Source: Pseudopithomyces maydicus
Taxonomy: Eukaryota; Ascomycota; Dothideomycetes; Pleosporales; Didymosphaeriaceae
NCBI GenBank assembly: GCA_026873275.1
Contig: JANTUC010000001.1
Location: 3,286,001-3,350,000 of the forward strand
Length of the DNA: 64,000 nucleotides
Direction: 5' to 3'
Of the stretch, positions 1 through 11,333 are shown one piece after another. Position 1 is the first letter of the stretch, and each line of letters begins with the position of its first letter. The notes below the pieces were generated by a model that saw nothing but the letters and a program-made list of their open reading frames with translations, had not been told where the DNA came from and searched no databases. Position numbers and translations under genes: made by a program.

Positions 1-830
1 CGTAAAATCGTATGAGACGCACGAGATGCATTCTTTGTGTTGCGATCAGTAGTTGTGTACAATACGAACGAGGGGCAGGTCGCAATTTCCAGCTTCATCA
101 TGTGGTTCTAAGGCATCCATCCATGGATCAATCTACCGGTATCCAATTGGGATCTGCTGCACTCGTGCTGGCTGTTTACGAGGCGGTGGTGGTGTTACAC
201 GGCGCTTAACCTGAAGAGTTGCCGTCTAAGCGGTTCTTCAGCCACTGACGTCATTTTCACAGCACCTTTGCGTCGAGCCCGTCTTGTTCTGCTGGACGGG
301 GGAGGTCCTGGCAACATGGCTGCCCACACTGAGGATCCCCTGATGGTGGGACACTGCCTCCTCCAGATCGTGCCCAACAGCAGCAGCGTCGGCCCAAGCT
401 GCTCTGCCTAAATCGATGCCCAAGAGCAATTCTTGTTTTAAAGTCTGATGCGTCAAGAGGCTATCTGAGACAGGATGGCCACCTGCACCAAGCTAGAGAC
501 AGTCCCCACCAGTCACAGCTCGAGCTGCAGGTAGGGGGTGTTGCCGCAAGCTGCAGGGCAGGCGATGACGAAGCCCAGTTGCGCCCGCACAAAAGTTGGC
601 GGTAACCGCATGCACACACCACTCAACGCGCTATTAAGGACACAACCCGATCACATTGCGCTTCCGTGTTCCTGCTCACCCTCCGTCCTGCTCTCCCACC
701 TTCGCGTGGTTGTTCTGTCTGTTCACTGCTCTTCCTGCATTGCTCCACCTCTTGATACCGCCCGGCTGCCCCGCAGCTATCCGACCCCTGTGACATCAAC
801 ACCGGATCTAACCTCGCACACTTGAGCACC
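1..830. other. Intergenic / 5' leader, no gene seen
   Basis: No reading frame here looks like protein. The last 200 bases before the ATG at 831 are pyrimidine-rich, as is common in fungal promoters and 5' leaders, so this is probably the promoter and leader of the arginine-rich gene that follows. Confidence 0.5.
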
Positions 831-2370
831 ATGTATCGTTCCTCGACTGGAAACCTGGATTACTACGACGAGCCACCCCGTGGCGGCGAGCGATGGGATC
901 GCGACCGATTTGAGCGCGCAGGGCGCCGTGGCCATGGCAGCCGCGATGTGAAGGACGACTTCCGCTTTTCCGAGCACGACCGGTTCCCTGGAGGTCGTCG
1001 CGATGTGGAATTCCGCGACGACTACGAGCGCCGTGGTCCTCGTGTCATGGAGCGCGAGTCGTTCCGCGAGGACGACCGCTTCAGCCGACGCCGCCATCAA
1101 GACATTTTCGAGGAGCCGACGCCTTCCGAGGTCGCCAACCGAGCACTTGCGCCGTATCGCCGCAGGTCTGTCGTGGAACGAGATTTTGATGTCGAAATTG
1201 ACCGAGAGAGAACGAGAAGGCCTGCTCGTCCTCAATACATTCGCCGACAGTCGTCATTGGACACCTTCGACCGCCGGCCGCTGCCGCGTTACGGTGACGT
1301 TGAGAGAGACGAATGGCGACCCCCAGCAAACGTGCCTATTCCTCTACCCATCCGAGAGCGTCGCCGCTCGCCGTCACGATATCGCGAGGAAGATTATGAG
1401 GAGGAGCGATTCGTTGAGCGAGATCGCCCGTCGCGTAGAGACAGAGTGGAGGAATACCGCGAAGTTGAAGTCCACCGAGCGAAGAGCCGCCGCCGACGCA
1501 GTCCTTCACGTAGCGTGGTGCAGTCTGTTGCGCGAAGCTCTTCGACCTCCAGTTTCGAGGAGGTTAAACTTGCGCGGGCTGATTGGGGCAGGAAGGGCAA
1601 GACCCGACTACCCAAGCGTCTGTGTCGAGTGCAGGCCGTAACAGAACTCGGCTACCCATACGAGGAAGAGGTAGGTAACTCTTGAAAAGACATATTGTGT
1701 TATCTAACGAGAAGCAGGAGGACTTTATTGTCATCACTCGAGCGCTGGAAAAGGAGCACATCGACGAGATCATCAGCATAAGCGAAAAGTACAAAGAGAG
1801 TCAGTATGCATTCTCAAGCTTGGTTGCAGTCTCTAATATCCACTTAGCTAAGACTACCTACGTATACGAGGACCAGCGGTCTGTCATAGAGCAACCTCCG
1901 GTCGTAATCGCTCCTCCGCCACCTCCACCACCACCACCAGCATCCGTTCACGGCGAGACAGTCATCTATGAGAAGTCGGTCCGTGGCGTATCCCCACCTC
2001 GTCACCACCACCACGAACACTTTGAGGAAAGAATCGAAGAGTCAAACCACATTGGTGGACCACTGACCGTACTCGTACCAGAGGAACGACGAGTCGTTCG
2101 CCGAGAACGAGATGTGCGCTCTGAACGGGAGATTAGGGAGGAAATCCGGGCGCTCGAAGATGAGCGGCGCATGCTCAAGTACGAGCGCGATGGTGACTTT
2201 GAGATTGTCGAGAGGCGCGAACCCCGTCGCGAAGTCATCCGCATCGAAAAGGATCGGAAAGGTAGGATGGCCCTTGTTCGCTCGGCTCATTAGGATGGCG
2301 TTGATTTTGGATAGGCCGTCGTGAGCCGAATCCCAAGCTCGTTGCTGCGATGATGGCTACCCTCACTTAG
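831..2370 (+). CDS. Arginine-rich DUF8035-type fungal protein
   Basis: Four exons: 831-1670, 1718-1799, 1848-2261 and 2315-2370, giving 463 residues. The three introns (47, 48 and 53 nt) have GT...AG ends, and the exons join in frame. The N-terminal 260 residues are rich in R, D, E and Y, with SR-like stretches (RRRRSPSRS). A conserved core follows, beginning near KGKTRLPKRL and running through ELGYPYEEEEDFIVITRAL into ISEKYKE. After it come a run of nine prolines (about residue 337), a charged coiled-coil-like segment (EIREEIRALEDERRMLKYER) and the C-terminus NPKLVAAMMATLT. I recall this architecture as the ascomycete family called DUF8035; its function is unknown. The disordered RD/RE-rich N-terminus would suit an RNA-associated protein, but that is inference only. 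The start was taken at the first ATG; an upstream TTG is in frame but unlikely. Confidence 0.82.
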
Positions 2371-2784
2371 AGGATTTTCAGGTCTTGCAGGGAGGCTGCA
2401 GGCCTTTCACAGGGGGATAGGATGAGTTCTTTCTTCTTTGGAGTTATTTTTGTGGTAATTTCTTAACACAAGGAAAGGACGGACGATTTTAACGGCCGGG
2501 TCTGGGTTTCTTATTTCTCCAACGTGCGTACGCTCTGGCAGTGACTACGGCGCGAACAGACATTGGAGAGATGATTTTTATTTTTATTTTCTTGATCATG
2601 CACTTGTACGATAATATATCCGAATGAGACTACGAAATAACGATTATCATGAGACTATTGGTATTCCTGAGGTGGTGTAGTTTTCAAACCCATCTCGGTA
2701 ATCTTCGTCACACCTACAACCACACACAGCACCACCAACGCATCACAAACATCCACAGTCTGCGCATGTACCGCGGCCGCTGCA
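2371..2784. other. Intergenic: 3' region of the DUF8035 gene and ARV1 promoter
   Basis: AT-rich sequence with a T-rich stretch near 2577-2590. No coding frame. It probably holds the polyadenylation region of the upstream gene and the ARV1 promoter. Confidence 0.5.
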
Positions 2785-3939
2785 ATGCCGATTTGCATAG
2801 AATGCTGTGCTCCCGTCAACACACTCTACACCACATACAGCAAAGCCGATGACCGCGCGCTCGGCAAGGGTGTTCGTCTCACGCAGTGCCCGCGATGCAA
2901 GCGTTTCGCAGACAAATACGTGGAACATGATTTTGTCATCATATTCATCGATCTGGTGCTCATAAAGCCGCAGGTGGGTATACTTTCTTCATTTGCGTTC
3001 TCGGTTCCTCGTGCTAGATGCTAATGGTAAAAAGGTATACCGGCACCTTCTCTTCAACACGCTTTGCCGCGAAGATGGCCAGTTTGATGTACGTACCACA
3101 CTCCTCACCCTCTGTTCATATGCACTTACCCAGCCTTTGGCTACTATGCTACGCTATTCCATTTCATATCATTCCATATTATCTAATTAGCTCACCATAC
3201 TAAAACTCCCACCCAGAAATCCATCCTCCGCCTTGGCACCCTCCTCCTCCTCTTCGACGTCTACCTGACCTGGGCGCGCATCGAAAAGCTCTCCTTCTCC
3301 TCCCCCACCCCCTCCATCCCCCTAGTTTCTCTCCCTCTCCTCTACCAATACGCCTTCTTCCTCGCTTTAACCACTCTCTCCACCCTATCCTTCCACCTTC
3401 CAATCCGCTTCCTTACTACACTCCCTCTTCCTCCATCCTCCCCTTCTTCGCCTCAGACGTCCTCCATCCCTTCCGCGCTACGATCTCTCTTCCCCTACTA
3501 CCCCCATCCCAATGCTGTATCTACCGCTCTCCTGGTGTCCAGCTGCATGAAGCTGTTCCCTATTTTGCTCATCATCTGGGAGTATGATTTGCGGCGTAGC
3601 GCTGCGGCGGCGGGGTGGGCGGTATTACTGAATAACATTGTGGCGGTGGAAATTTTGAGTGGATGTGGATGGGTGAGGGCTGGAGGGGCGGTTGGGATTG
3701 GGGCGGTGGTGAGGGGAATTGTGGAGGGGGACTGTTGGGGTGGGCCGGGGTTCGGGAGGATGGTGTTTGGGGATTGGGTTGGTGAGGGTTTTCGCATTGG
3801 TATGAATAGCGATGATACCGGAACATCTATGCTTGAAATAAACGATCCGCCAGCGTTCTCTGATCTCGACTGCAGTGTATCACACGACTACCTGTACAAG
3901 ATATCAAACTCTCTGATTGTATACGCAACCTATGCTTAA
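2785..3939 (+). CDS. ARV1: ARV1 sterol homeostasis / lipid transport ER protein
   Basis: Exons 2785-2973, 3035-3088 and 3217-3939 encode about 321 residues. The N-terminal ARV1 homology domain is clear: a zinc-binding pair CIEC (Cys4, Cys7) and CPRC (Cys35, Cys38), then ADKYVEHDFVIIFIDLVL, and after splicing YRHLLFNTL and LLLLFDVYLTWARIEK. Hydrophobic segments fit a multispanning ER membrane protein. In yeast, ARV1 supports sterol distribution and GPI-anchor precursor movement in the ER. All junctions are phase 0 with GT...AG ends (introns of 61 and 128 nt). The C-terminal tail beyond the last membrane segment (GVGG/WGGP-rich, then SDDTGTSMLEIND) is not one I recognise; a missed 3' intron there is possible. 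It is tail-to-tail with VMA9, whose stop is 140 bp away. Confidence 0.93.
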
Positions 3940-4079
3940 ACCAAATTTAACTATACAGCGCCGTCCTGCCCATGCTGAATCCCGAATATATATTCATAAT
4001 ACAAGCAGCCTCCCGCTGGAAGCTAGTTATCGCCTTCGAGCGAGTCGTGCTGTTCATGCCGTCACCCATCTCATCTCCT

Positions 4080-4537
4080 TCAAAACATCTGCGGCGGTTC
4101 GCTCGCATGGTCCCCGGGACCCCTGAGGTTGCCTCGCACCGGTACGATGAGCGGGTTCAACTGTGCAAGGAAGGTAATGGCCCACATGATGTACATGGCG
4201 GACGCGGAAAGGATGAGGGTAGATCGCCAGATACTGCTGTACTATCAGCACATATTCCTTTTCTTTCTTTCCTCCCCCTCCCTCCTGAAAACACGTATGG
4301 ATGCTTCTACAACTCTTTTCACGCTTGCAAATTGTGGTAGAAGCCATAAAGGGCAAGGAAGAGGAGGAAGACCCGACCCAGCTTGACGTACGTTTGTTCT
4401 TCGCCCTTGGGAGACAGGAACCACGCGGCTCCGCAGAAAATAGCGACGACGACGAGGCCGATGAAGGGTGCCCATCTGCAGGTGCGTCAGTATGGCGGTA
4501 AGGAGCGCGCGGCGGGGCTGGGGTACCCGTTGGCCAT
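4080..4537 (-). CDS. VMA9: V-type ATPase subunit e (Vma9 / H family)
   Basis: Too short and too intron-split to show as one open frame. Exons on the minus strand: 4527-4537 (11 nt, codes MANG in part), 4392-4475 and 4080-4233, giving 82 residues, close to the 70-85 typical of this subunit. Two transmembrane helices are evident: WAPFIGLVVVAIFCGAAWFL and, after SPKGEEQTIWRS, LILSASAMYIMWAITFLAQL, ending NPLIVPVRGNLR. The SPKG..Q..WR loop and the NPLI.P motif are family hallmarks. Subunit e sits in the membrane Vo sector of the proton pump. Introns of 51 and 158 nt have GT...AG ends with a CTGAC-type branch in the first. The first coding exon of only 11 nt is notable but gives an exact in-frame junction. 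Confidence 0.9.
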
Positions 4538-7108
4538 GGTGCTGTGTATGGGGAGGGTGCTAGGCGGCGACGCGCGCTATCGGGGTGGGTGGCGGTATGC
4601 ACAGATGGCGGGGCTCCGGTGTATGAACGGGACGCGAGCGGCGGGGTGCAGCGCGAAGGGTGGGCGGAGATGGCAGGCGAGGATGGTTGGCGATGCGAGC
4701 TGGAGCTTTGGTGTTGGAGCTCCAGTATGACGCTCCGCTCCTCTTGGAGCGAGGCTCGCGCTAGTCTCGGAAGAGGATGGTCGGCTACGCTCACGATTGG
4801 TTGGCACCGTGCTGTGAACACATGCCTCAGGCAAAAAGCTATCTATATCCTTACAATTGCATGGGAAGACCGGGTTTCTGTCAGTTTCTGTCATCACTAC
4901 ATTATTGTGGGTTTCCTCCTTTCACTTCGTTACTCGCGTCCTCCCACCATCTTTGCTGCAACACGAAGATCCCCGAGCTTGTCCAGTCCATTCTATAGAA
5001 TGCGGCCGTTGCCTCATTTCTGTTTTCATGACGATCATCACCGTTCTATGCGAGTCTGCTTCTTATCCGATCTATCATTCGGTTATCCAGACTAGGGACG
5101 CACAAACGCGGAACCCTGCGTCCGTTCTGTTCTGATGTCGTCGGTCGGCCTCGTCCATCTCCGCAACTGATAGGCCAATCGTTTCTTCCGCCTCGTCGGC
5201 ATATGCATCTGTATCGACTGCATGAACGACTAGAAGAGATAGAGTTTGGTAATTGGATCAAAGCCGTCCATATGAGCCTTCTTATATGGGTTCACCATGT
5301 TTCTACTATCATTACGACAACGCCTAGTTGCAGGTTTAATTGTCCAGTCGTGTCCCCAAATGCCCCAAGGGTTGAGAATGCGCAAGCATTACTAGAGTAG
5401 AGTTATGATGATTGATGTTTAAACAGACGTCTTAGATCATGACTCGACAAGGTTCTCAACACTTTCCAGTTCACCGTCTCAGAATAGCCGGTACGAGCGC
5501 GGGACGAGCTTTACCAAAAACGTGATGTTTGCTCTGCACTCAAACACATCGTTTGAAAAGAGGTCAAGAGCTCGTCATCTGTCTCCATTTTATACTGTTC
5601 CCTCATACCGAGGGGTCGGTGCACGGGGCATACGATTGGCAGGATTCTCGTCGAACGAGATACACTAGCAGCTATTTATGCATGTCACACCGCCACAAAG
5701 AGGGTTCTCGGTTCCGCATCCTGAATCCTTTTTGCAATCCCCAGATTGATTGAGACGTTTGGGTAAAACATTGTACAGATCGATTGTGTGCATTACTGTG
5801 ATATGAGACACCACTGGCACCATAAGTGAGGAGGCTACTGGGCTACTGGGCTATTGGGCTACACAATTATCCATTCTGGACACCTAAAACCGGAAATCAG
5901 TTCATTCCGTGTACCCAAGCTGTTTCTCGAATGAAGCGGGGGCGGGAAGCTAGCCGATTAGTCTGTCTCGCCTGTGCCTGCAATAGACCTGGATTGGGGC
6001 TGTCTATCCCTGGGCCTGCTTGTGGTCCTCCCTGTTTCTACCGTCTTGGAAGCGGTCCTTCTCAACAAGGGCTTCTTTCATTCAGTTCTGTTGAGAAGAT
6101 GTGGGTGCTGTTTAGGCTGCTCTTTTCACCGCCGGTGGACTCCCCGAGTCTACAATATGTCAGTCTTTACTCCAAAGGTCTAGCTAGGGGGCTACAAATC
6201 GAAGTTACACTTGATTTTGATTCGGTGGCTCTCCCACTATCTTGAAAACCGCCCAAAACTAGCCCTAGAACCTACTGGGATCTCTCGGACCCTGGACCTT
6301 GCTATGTTTGGTTTTCAGCTTGTCTATTCGCGTCACGCTGTGCACTTTTCGCCCTACGTTTCAACGACCGCAGTTGTTTCTCGGTGTCTCGGTGCAAGTC
6401 TTTCCCCAGCTTTTCGTAATACGCAGGCGTATCTCCTAGCCAACGAATTACTTGGGTTGGCTTGCGCATCCTATGACCTTGCAGCACGGTAGGCGCCTAC
6501 GATATGAATCACAATGAGGCGGTAGCTCAGCCAAAGGTCGATAACGCCACGTTGGATTCGATAAAGGGCTGCGCCCTGGGGCTTCCATGGATCGAAGATT
6601 ACAACGACAAGAGGCCCGCTTCATAGGTCTCCGGTCCGGTGCAGCCATACCACTGGGACACGTCAACAACGCTCCGCTGGCAGGTAAATGCCCGTGGCAC
6701 CACCTAATGCTTGCTGTTATAGTGCCAAACGGTGAAGCTGGCAGTTACCGAAGCCTTAAACTCCCTCTTCTAGTATCATTGGAGAGGAGGCGCATGCTTT
6801 ATCTTAGGCTCAATCTAGCGATCACTGTACTACGCCTGGTGGGTCTATGTGCAGCCAAATGGCTAGCCCCTGCCTGCCTCACTCTTTTGGGCTATACAGG
6901 ACTAACGTCCCTCCATCGTGTCCGACCTGCAGCAAAGCTGCATGAAGAGGAGCACCGAGAGTAGGCTATCCCTCCAAGAACGTCAAAAAAACATAAATCT
7001 GAGCCGTCTGCCATGGAGAAGAACTCGATAATCCTCTGCTTTCATCTTAACCTCCCGGAACCCGAATTTCCCTACATAGCATAGAGTTTGTGAAACTCAT
7101 CGTCCAAA
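4538..7108. other. Gene-poor intergenic region
   Basis: About 2.6 kb with no convincing gene. Several frames of 60-140 codons exist, but none has recognisable domains or good splice structure. A minus-strand frame at 6302-6487 reads as a lysine/arginine/glutamate-rich helix and might be a relic of something older; this is weak. It includes the VMA9 promoter (4538 onward) and the promoter of the proline-rich gene (before 7109). Confidence 0.45.
5832..5863. repeat. Short direct repeat, gggctact unit
   Basis: Three to four consecutive copies of a GGGCTACT/GGGCTATT unit. A small local tandem repeat in noncoding sequence with no evident role. Confidence 0.6.
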
Positions 7109-7681
7109 ATGGGCTCCTCAGATGACTTGGTGTTTATCGACTCCGGGCCATCAATGCAACTAATCTCGTCGTCTTCAGTTGAATCTTTGCAGGGAATCAA
7201 ACCCGAGATCTTGAACGATTTTCCTTCGTCTCCACCGCCCGCGGCTGGTCCATCTCTTGGCTGTAATCCATGCAGGCTTGCCTTTCAACCGAAACCTGAA
7301 TATGCTCCCTATCCTCCAGTGCCCGAGAGCTCATTGAATCTACACCATTGCTGTCATGGGAGCTGTAGGCGGAAGGATGGTCTTGAAAACATGGACTTCC
7401 CACAGCTCCCAATCCGCAGTGGGTCGACATCGTGGGTGACGACCGGCATTAATGGAAAACTAAGCAACACATCCGGATCTTTACCTCCCTCCTCCTATAG
7501 TGTAAGTTGTGAACCTGTGTTACAAATTGAAGACTAACATCTCCAAGCATTTCGTCTCTATAGCCCCAGTAAGCGTCCCTACTCAACAACAGCAAGAACC
7601 TACTAAATTGAACAGCCACCGCCACCACCCTTGACATCTGTCCCTCCTCCTCCCCCTCCTCCCCCTCCTCCCCCTCCCCCA

Positions 7682-7712
<31 letters not shown>

Positions 7713-8649
7713 TGCCCCTATTCTCTACTAATGTAAGTCGTCTTCCTATCTCTTCATGCCCTCCCCTCTCTTAACAACCATCAAGGTCCCTCCTCCCCCT
7801 CCTCCTCCCCCTGTTACCATCGCCCCACCTCCTCCTCCATCCCCCTATCCCATTCCTCCACCCCCACTTCCTCGTCACCGTACCTACGATCACGAACATG
7901 ACAACGTGTTCACCCCCGCCGACCTCATCCCCGTTCGGTACTCAGGCGAATCCCTCATCTCAACCGGTCACATCGCGCGTGTCAACCCCTTCAAACGCAA
8001 TGTACTCGTACTCTTCCACCGTGCCTCCCCGGCAGACTTCAAAGAACACGCCTGGATCCTCGAACATGGGGTCTCGGAATCATGGTACACGAAGCCGTCA
8101 CCCTCGTGGCTTAGGCACCAAGATACGCTCAGGGCATCAGGTCGATCGCCCTGCGAGATGCAAGCTATGGATCCGGCTCGACCCGTGAGTTTGGAGACTC
8201 CAAGAGTGTGGGCGAGCGCTGCGCTGGTGACGCCTAGCGATGATGATGTGTATGACTGTGGGAAAGAGCATAATACGGATGGGGAAGCTGATGCTAGCGA
8301 GACCTTCGAGGGGGCGTGTCCCGTTTGTACGGATGAGAAGAGTGAGGCCTTGGATGGGACATCCCTGGTTTATTGTGTCGTGCTTTCTACATGCCAGGCG
8401 AGCGAGCCGTTTGTGCATGGAGCACATTTCAATGGGAAGACGATGTTTAGGGTTGTAAGGTGTGGGACGAGAGAGGGTGCTAGTGCGGAAGCATTCTATG
8501 CCGCAGGGGTGAATGGGTGGAGTATAGTATTTAGTTGTGTCTTTAGGGAAGGCGAAAAAGTTGGAGGAAAGGTTAGAAGGGTAGAGGAGTTGTGGGAGCT
8601 TGGGGAGGAAGATGAAGGGGTTGAAGAAGGGGCAAGAGTATTTTATTAA
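7109..8649 (+). CDS. Proline-rich orphan protein (457 aa)
   Basis: Exons 7109-7501, 7616-7732 and 7786-8649, all phase 0, give 457 residues. The N-terminal 131 residues are serine/proline-rich and acidic at the start. The middle is an extreme polyproline tract (nearly all of exon 2 and the start of exon 3), like the FH1 region of formins or WASP-like proteins, but no FH2, WH2 or other partner domain follows. The C-terminal ~260 residues look folded: phrases such as DLIPVRYSGESLIST and NPFKRNVLVLFHRA, plus a CPVC pair, and an acidic C-terminal tail. Function unknown. The polyproline tract could bind SH3, WW or profilin domains; that is inference. Both introns have GTAAG donors. The intron/exon choice in the tract is supported by keeping the proline frame open. 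Confidence 0.7.
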
Positions 8650-9830
8650 ATTGGCGGAGGAAAAGGTTCATGAGATACTAAACATATAGGTAGCTCAAAA
8701 ATGCATGTCACGGCTATTTATTGAAATGTGAATCAGCACTGGATAAAAATGGAATGTGAGGGATCGATCGTACATGCGTATTCACAAACATTTGCAATTT
8801 CTCGACCCTTGTATTGATGTCAAAATATATCTATATATAAACACACAAATAAACATATACATACAACATCACTATACCGATCAATGTATGTACACCCCGG
8901 CCCAGCCCAACTCAGCTGAGCTCAGCCTTGTCCAGCGCCACCCCGCAATAGCCATGCGCACTCCAACCTCCTACGTGCAACGCCTCTCCCGCCCCCTCGC
9001 CATCCCATGCACCAAATCTCGCCCTCGTTTCATATACTTCGAATCATTTGCTATACACATCTATTTAACTATAAACAAGACAACCTTCTTACCCAATCAA
9101 TCGCCTTATTCCTCCTTCCCTCTTCTACAATTTCCATGTCCTTCCACGCAATCCCTCCAACTATCATGCACCCTCCCTACCCCCTTCATCCCCTCAATTC
9201 CCGCTCACCCATAGCTCTCTTCCACAAATATGCATTTCCCCGCCATCTGCAGATGCACGTCAACGCAGCACGGCAGCCAGCTCACGCATGTATGTATGTG
9301 TTTGTGCGCGCACGCACCTGGTCGTGGCGGGTTTCAATTGGCTTGGGGACCCGATGGCGCACCGCAGAAAACGGTATGGAGAGACGAGTGAGGAAGCGTT
9401 TGGATGGGAGTGTTCATAAATATAGATAGATAAGTAGATAGGAATCGGTGACTGGGTTTGAAGTTGGCTATAGGTGGATGGGAGAAAGAGGGGAAAGCGA
9501 TGCTGTGAAACGTGAGTTAGGATTGTGGAGGACAGTTGGATAAATGACCTGTCGCACTGCTTACAACTAGAAGAGGAATATGAGACCGATGCTACGCCTC
9601 GCACTCGTCCAATGTGTGGTGTGCTTTGTTTGTCCACGGCTGACACGACAGATCCCGCATGTCTTCGGAGCCACCCACCCTGTACACCCCTCCCGCCTTT
9701 CTTCACCCTACACAGCATAAACGTATTCTCAACAACTCTCAATCCATTCCAAAGATACCCAGTTTATCATGAATAACCACGTGCTTGTATAATTCCTCAT
9801 CTCATTCATTTCATTCCTACCCTACCCTTC
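8650..9830. other. Intergenic region, no gene seen
   Basis: AT-rich after the stop at 8649, with a TATA-like dinucleotide stretch around 8826-8870, then C/T-rich sequence. Frames on both strands are low-complexity and show no domain. It lies between two convergent genes, so it probably holds both 3' ends. Confidence 0.5.
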
Positions 9831-10520
9831 CTACAACCTCGACCATTCCCTCCCCGCAGCCTTCAATCCCTCCTCCCCATCCACAAGCACACACCACCCC
9901 TCTCCACCATTTCCACCATCCCCCGCTATTGCTGCGCGGAACTCCTTCTGCGCATACGCCAGTACCTCGGCGTCGAAGGACCCTGGCTGCAGCCACACGG
10001 CAGGGACTCCAGCCTCTTTCGCCTCGCGGAGGACCTGCTTGGTGACGGCAGGCGGTGTGATGACGGACAGGGAGTAGGACGCGGGATCGGGGAGGTTGGC
10101 GGGCGAGGCGACGGTGGGGTGCGATTGGGAGAGGACGGTGATGGTGGGGGCGCGGGGGTTCAGCGGGGTGACGGGGAGGGAGTGTCGGAGGTACCAGGCG
10201 AATACTAGGGAAAGGGTCAGAGGTGGATACAAATGATGTATAAAGATACAGGTATGTAAATAATCGAATCATATATATGTATGTATCTATGGTGGGGAGG
10301 AAGGGACAAATATACCTTTGTGACCATACTTGGTGGGGTCGGAGGAGGCTCCCGCAACGGCGAAATTGGGGGAGGTGAAAAACGTCTTGAGAGCGGCTTC
10401 CATGGTTTCAGCGAGAGCTTTGGCACGAGTCTGTGGCATTGAGGGAGCTTGGAAGGGGCAGAAGTATGTTTTGAAGGTTTCTGGTGGGGCGCGAGACATG
10501 CAAGCCGAGGCACGCGTCAC
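9831..10520 (-). CDS. CoA-binding domain (Rossmann-fold) protein
   Basis: Two exons (10316-10520 and 9831-10204; 111-nt intron, GT...AG) give 192 residues from the first ATG. The CoA_binding_2 signature is present: NFAVAGASSDPTKYGHKVF spans the splice junction, followed by NPRAPTITVLSQ, then SVITPPAVTKQVLREAKEAG and PAVWLQPGSFDAEVL. Bacterial relatives (YccU-like) and fungal homologues are single-domain proteins of 130-200 residues that bind CoA; a catalytic role has not been established as far as I know. The N-terminal 30-40 residues before the domain vary; an internal ATG (MSRAPPE) or a later MPQTRAK could be the true start. Confidence 0.85.
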
Positions 10521-10619
10521 GTCATTTTGGTCGGGGTCGCGTCTCCCTACATATGTACATATATTGTATACATATCACACCTTCCTAATCGCACACAATT
10601 ATTACAAATATTAGTCCTA

Positions 10620-11333
10620 TTACCATGGTACCAGCCCTCCATCAAACCTGAAAAATTTCCCACTATCCTCCATTCTCAATCCTGCCACCACCTCCAACAT
10701 CCCTGAAATGCTCACTTCAGGCTCTACCATCGCGCCTTTGCCCCCCATCTTCGTTTTCACCCACCCCGGATCCATACATATCACCATCGCGTGACTTCTC
10801 CTCAACTCCCTCGCCTGGTGCAAACTCAACATGTTCTGTGCCGCCTTGGTGATGGAATATGTACAGCACTTTGGCACCTCCCTCGCAACCGTCAAACTCG
10901 CCAGTCCCGAGCTCAAATTCATGACCACCGCGCCCCTCGCGAGGTACCGCCGTAGTGCCTGCACTATCTTGGCGGGACCCAGCACATTGACGTCCATGTG
11001 GCGCTGAAGGGACGCGGGGTCGATGGAGAGCGCTGTATCGGAAGATGACGAGTTGATGCCTGCAATGTTGAAAAGGTAATTGAGTGAGTCGCCTGTTTTG
11101 GAGAGAATCACCGCGACTCGGAATTCGAGGCTGGACATGGAATCCGCGGAGGAGATGTCGCATTCTATGATGTGGATGTTTGCCCGGGAGGCTACGAGCT
11201 TTGAGAGGGAGGTAAGATCGGCGGATAGGGAACGGACGGCCGCGATGATGGTGTTGGAGCGGGAGGAGGAGAGTTGTCGGACGAATTCGAGACCGATGCC
11301 GCGGTTGGCACCGGTAAGGAAGTAGGTTGGCAT
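10620..11333 (-). CDS. Short-chain dehydrogenase/reductase, sniffer/CsgA-like
   Basis: A single-exon 237-residue protein. It starts MPTYFLTGANRGIGLEFVRQ, carrying the TGxxxGIG dinucleotide-binding motif. NIAG stands in place of the usual NNAG, followed by the DVNVLGP motif. The catalytic YxxxK is in CTYSITKAAQN, with the upstream Ser in MNLSSG. The C-terminus DPGWVKTKMGGKGA...EVSISGML is typical of the C-factor/sniffer branch of classical SDRs. Substrate unknown; an NADPH-dependent carbonyl reductase is the likely chemistry. It lies 99 bp upstream of, and on the same strand as, the CoA-binding protein gene, but each probably has its own promoter. Confidence 0.9.
   Translation of the reverse strand: MPTYFLTGANRGIGLEFVRQLSSSRSNTIIAAVRSLSADLTSLSKLVASRANIHIIECDISSADSMSSLEFRVAVILSKTGDSLNYLFNIAGINSSSSDTALSIDPASLQRHMDVNVLGPAKIVQALRRYLARGAVVMNLSSGLASLTVAREVPKCCTYSITKAAQNMLSLHQARELRRSHAMVICMDPGWVKTKMGGKGAMVEPEVSISGMLEVVAGLRMEDSGKFFRFDGGLVPW

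Noticed and set aside
4054..4821. A 255-codon minus-strand frame over VMA9
   Set aside because: It reads through VMA9 introns in the wrong frame; the spliced 82-residue subunit e explains the conserved codons.
7564..7568. A 5-nt microexon (CCCCA) in the proline-rich gene
   Set aside because: Both flanks look like splice sites, but including it brings a stop codon in the next exon; a single 114-nt intron keeps the proline frame open.
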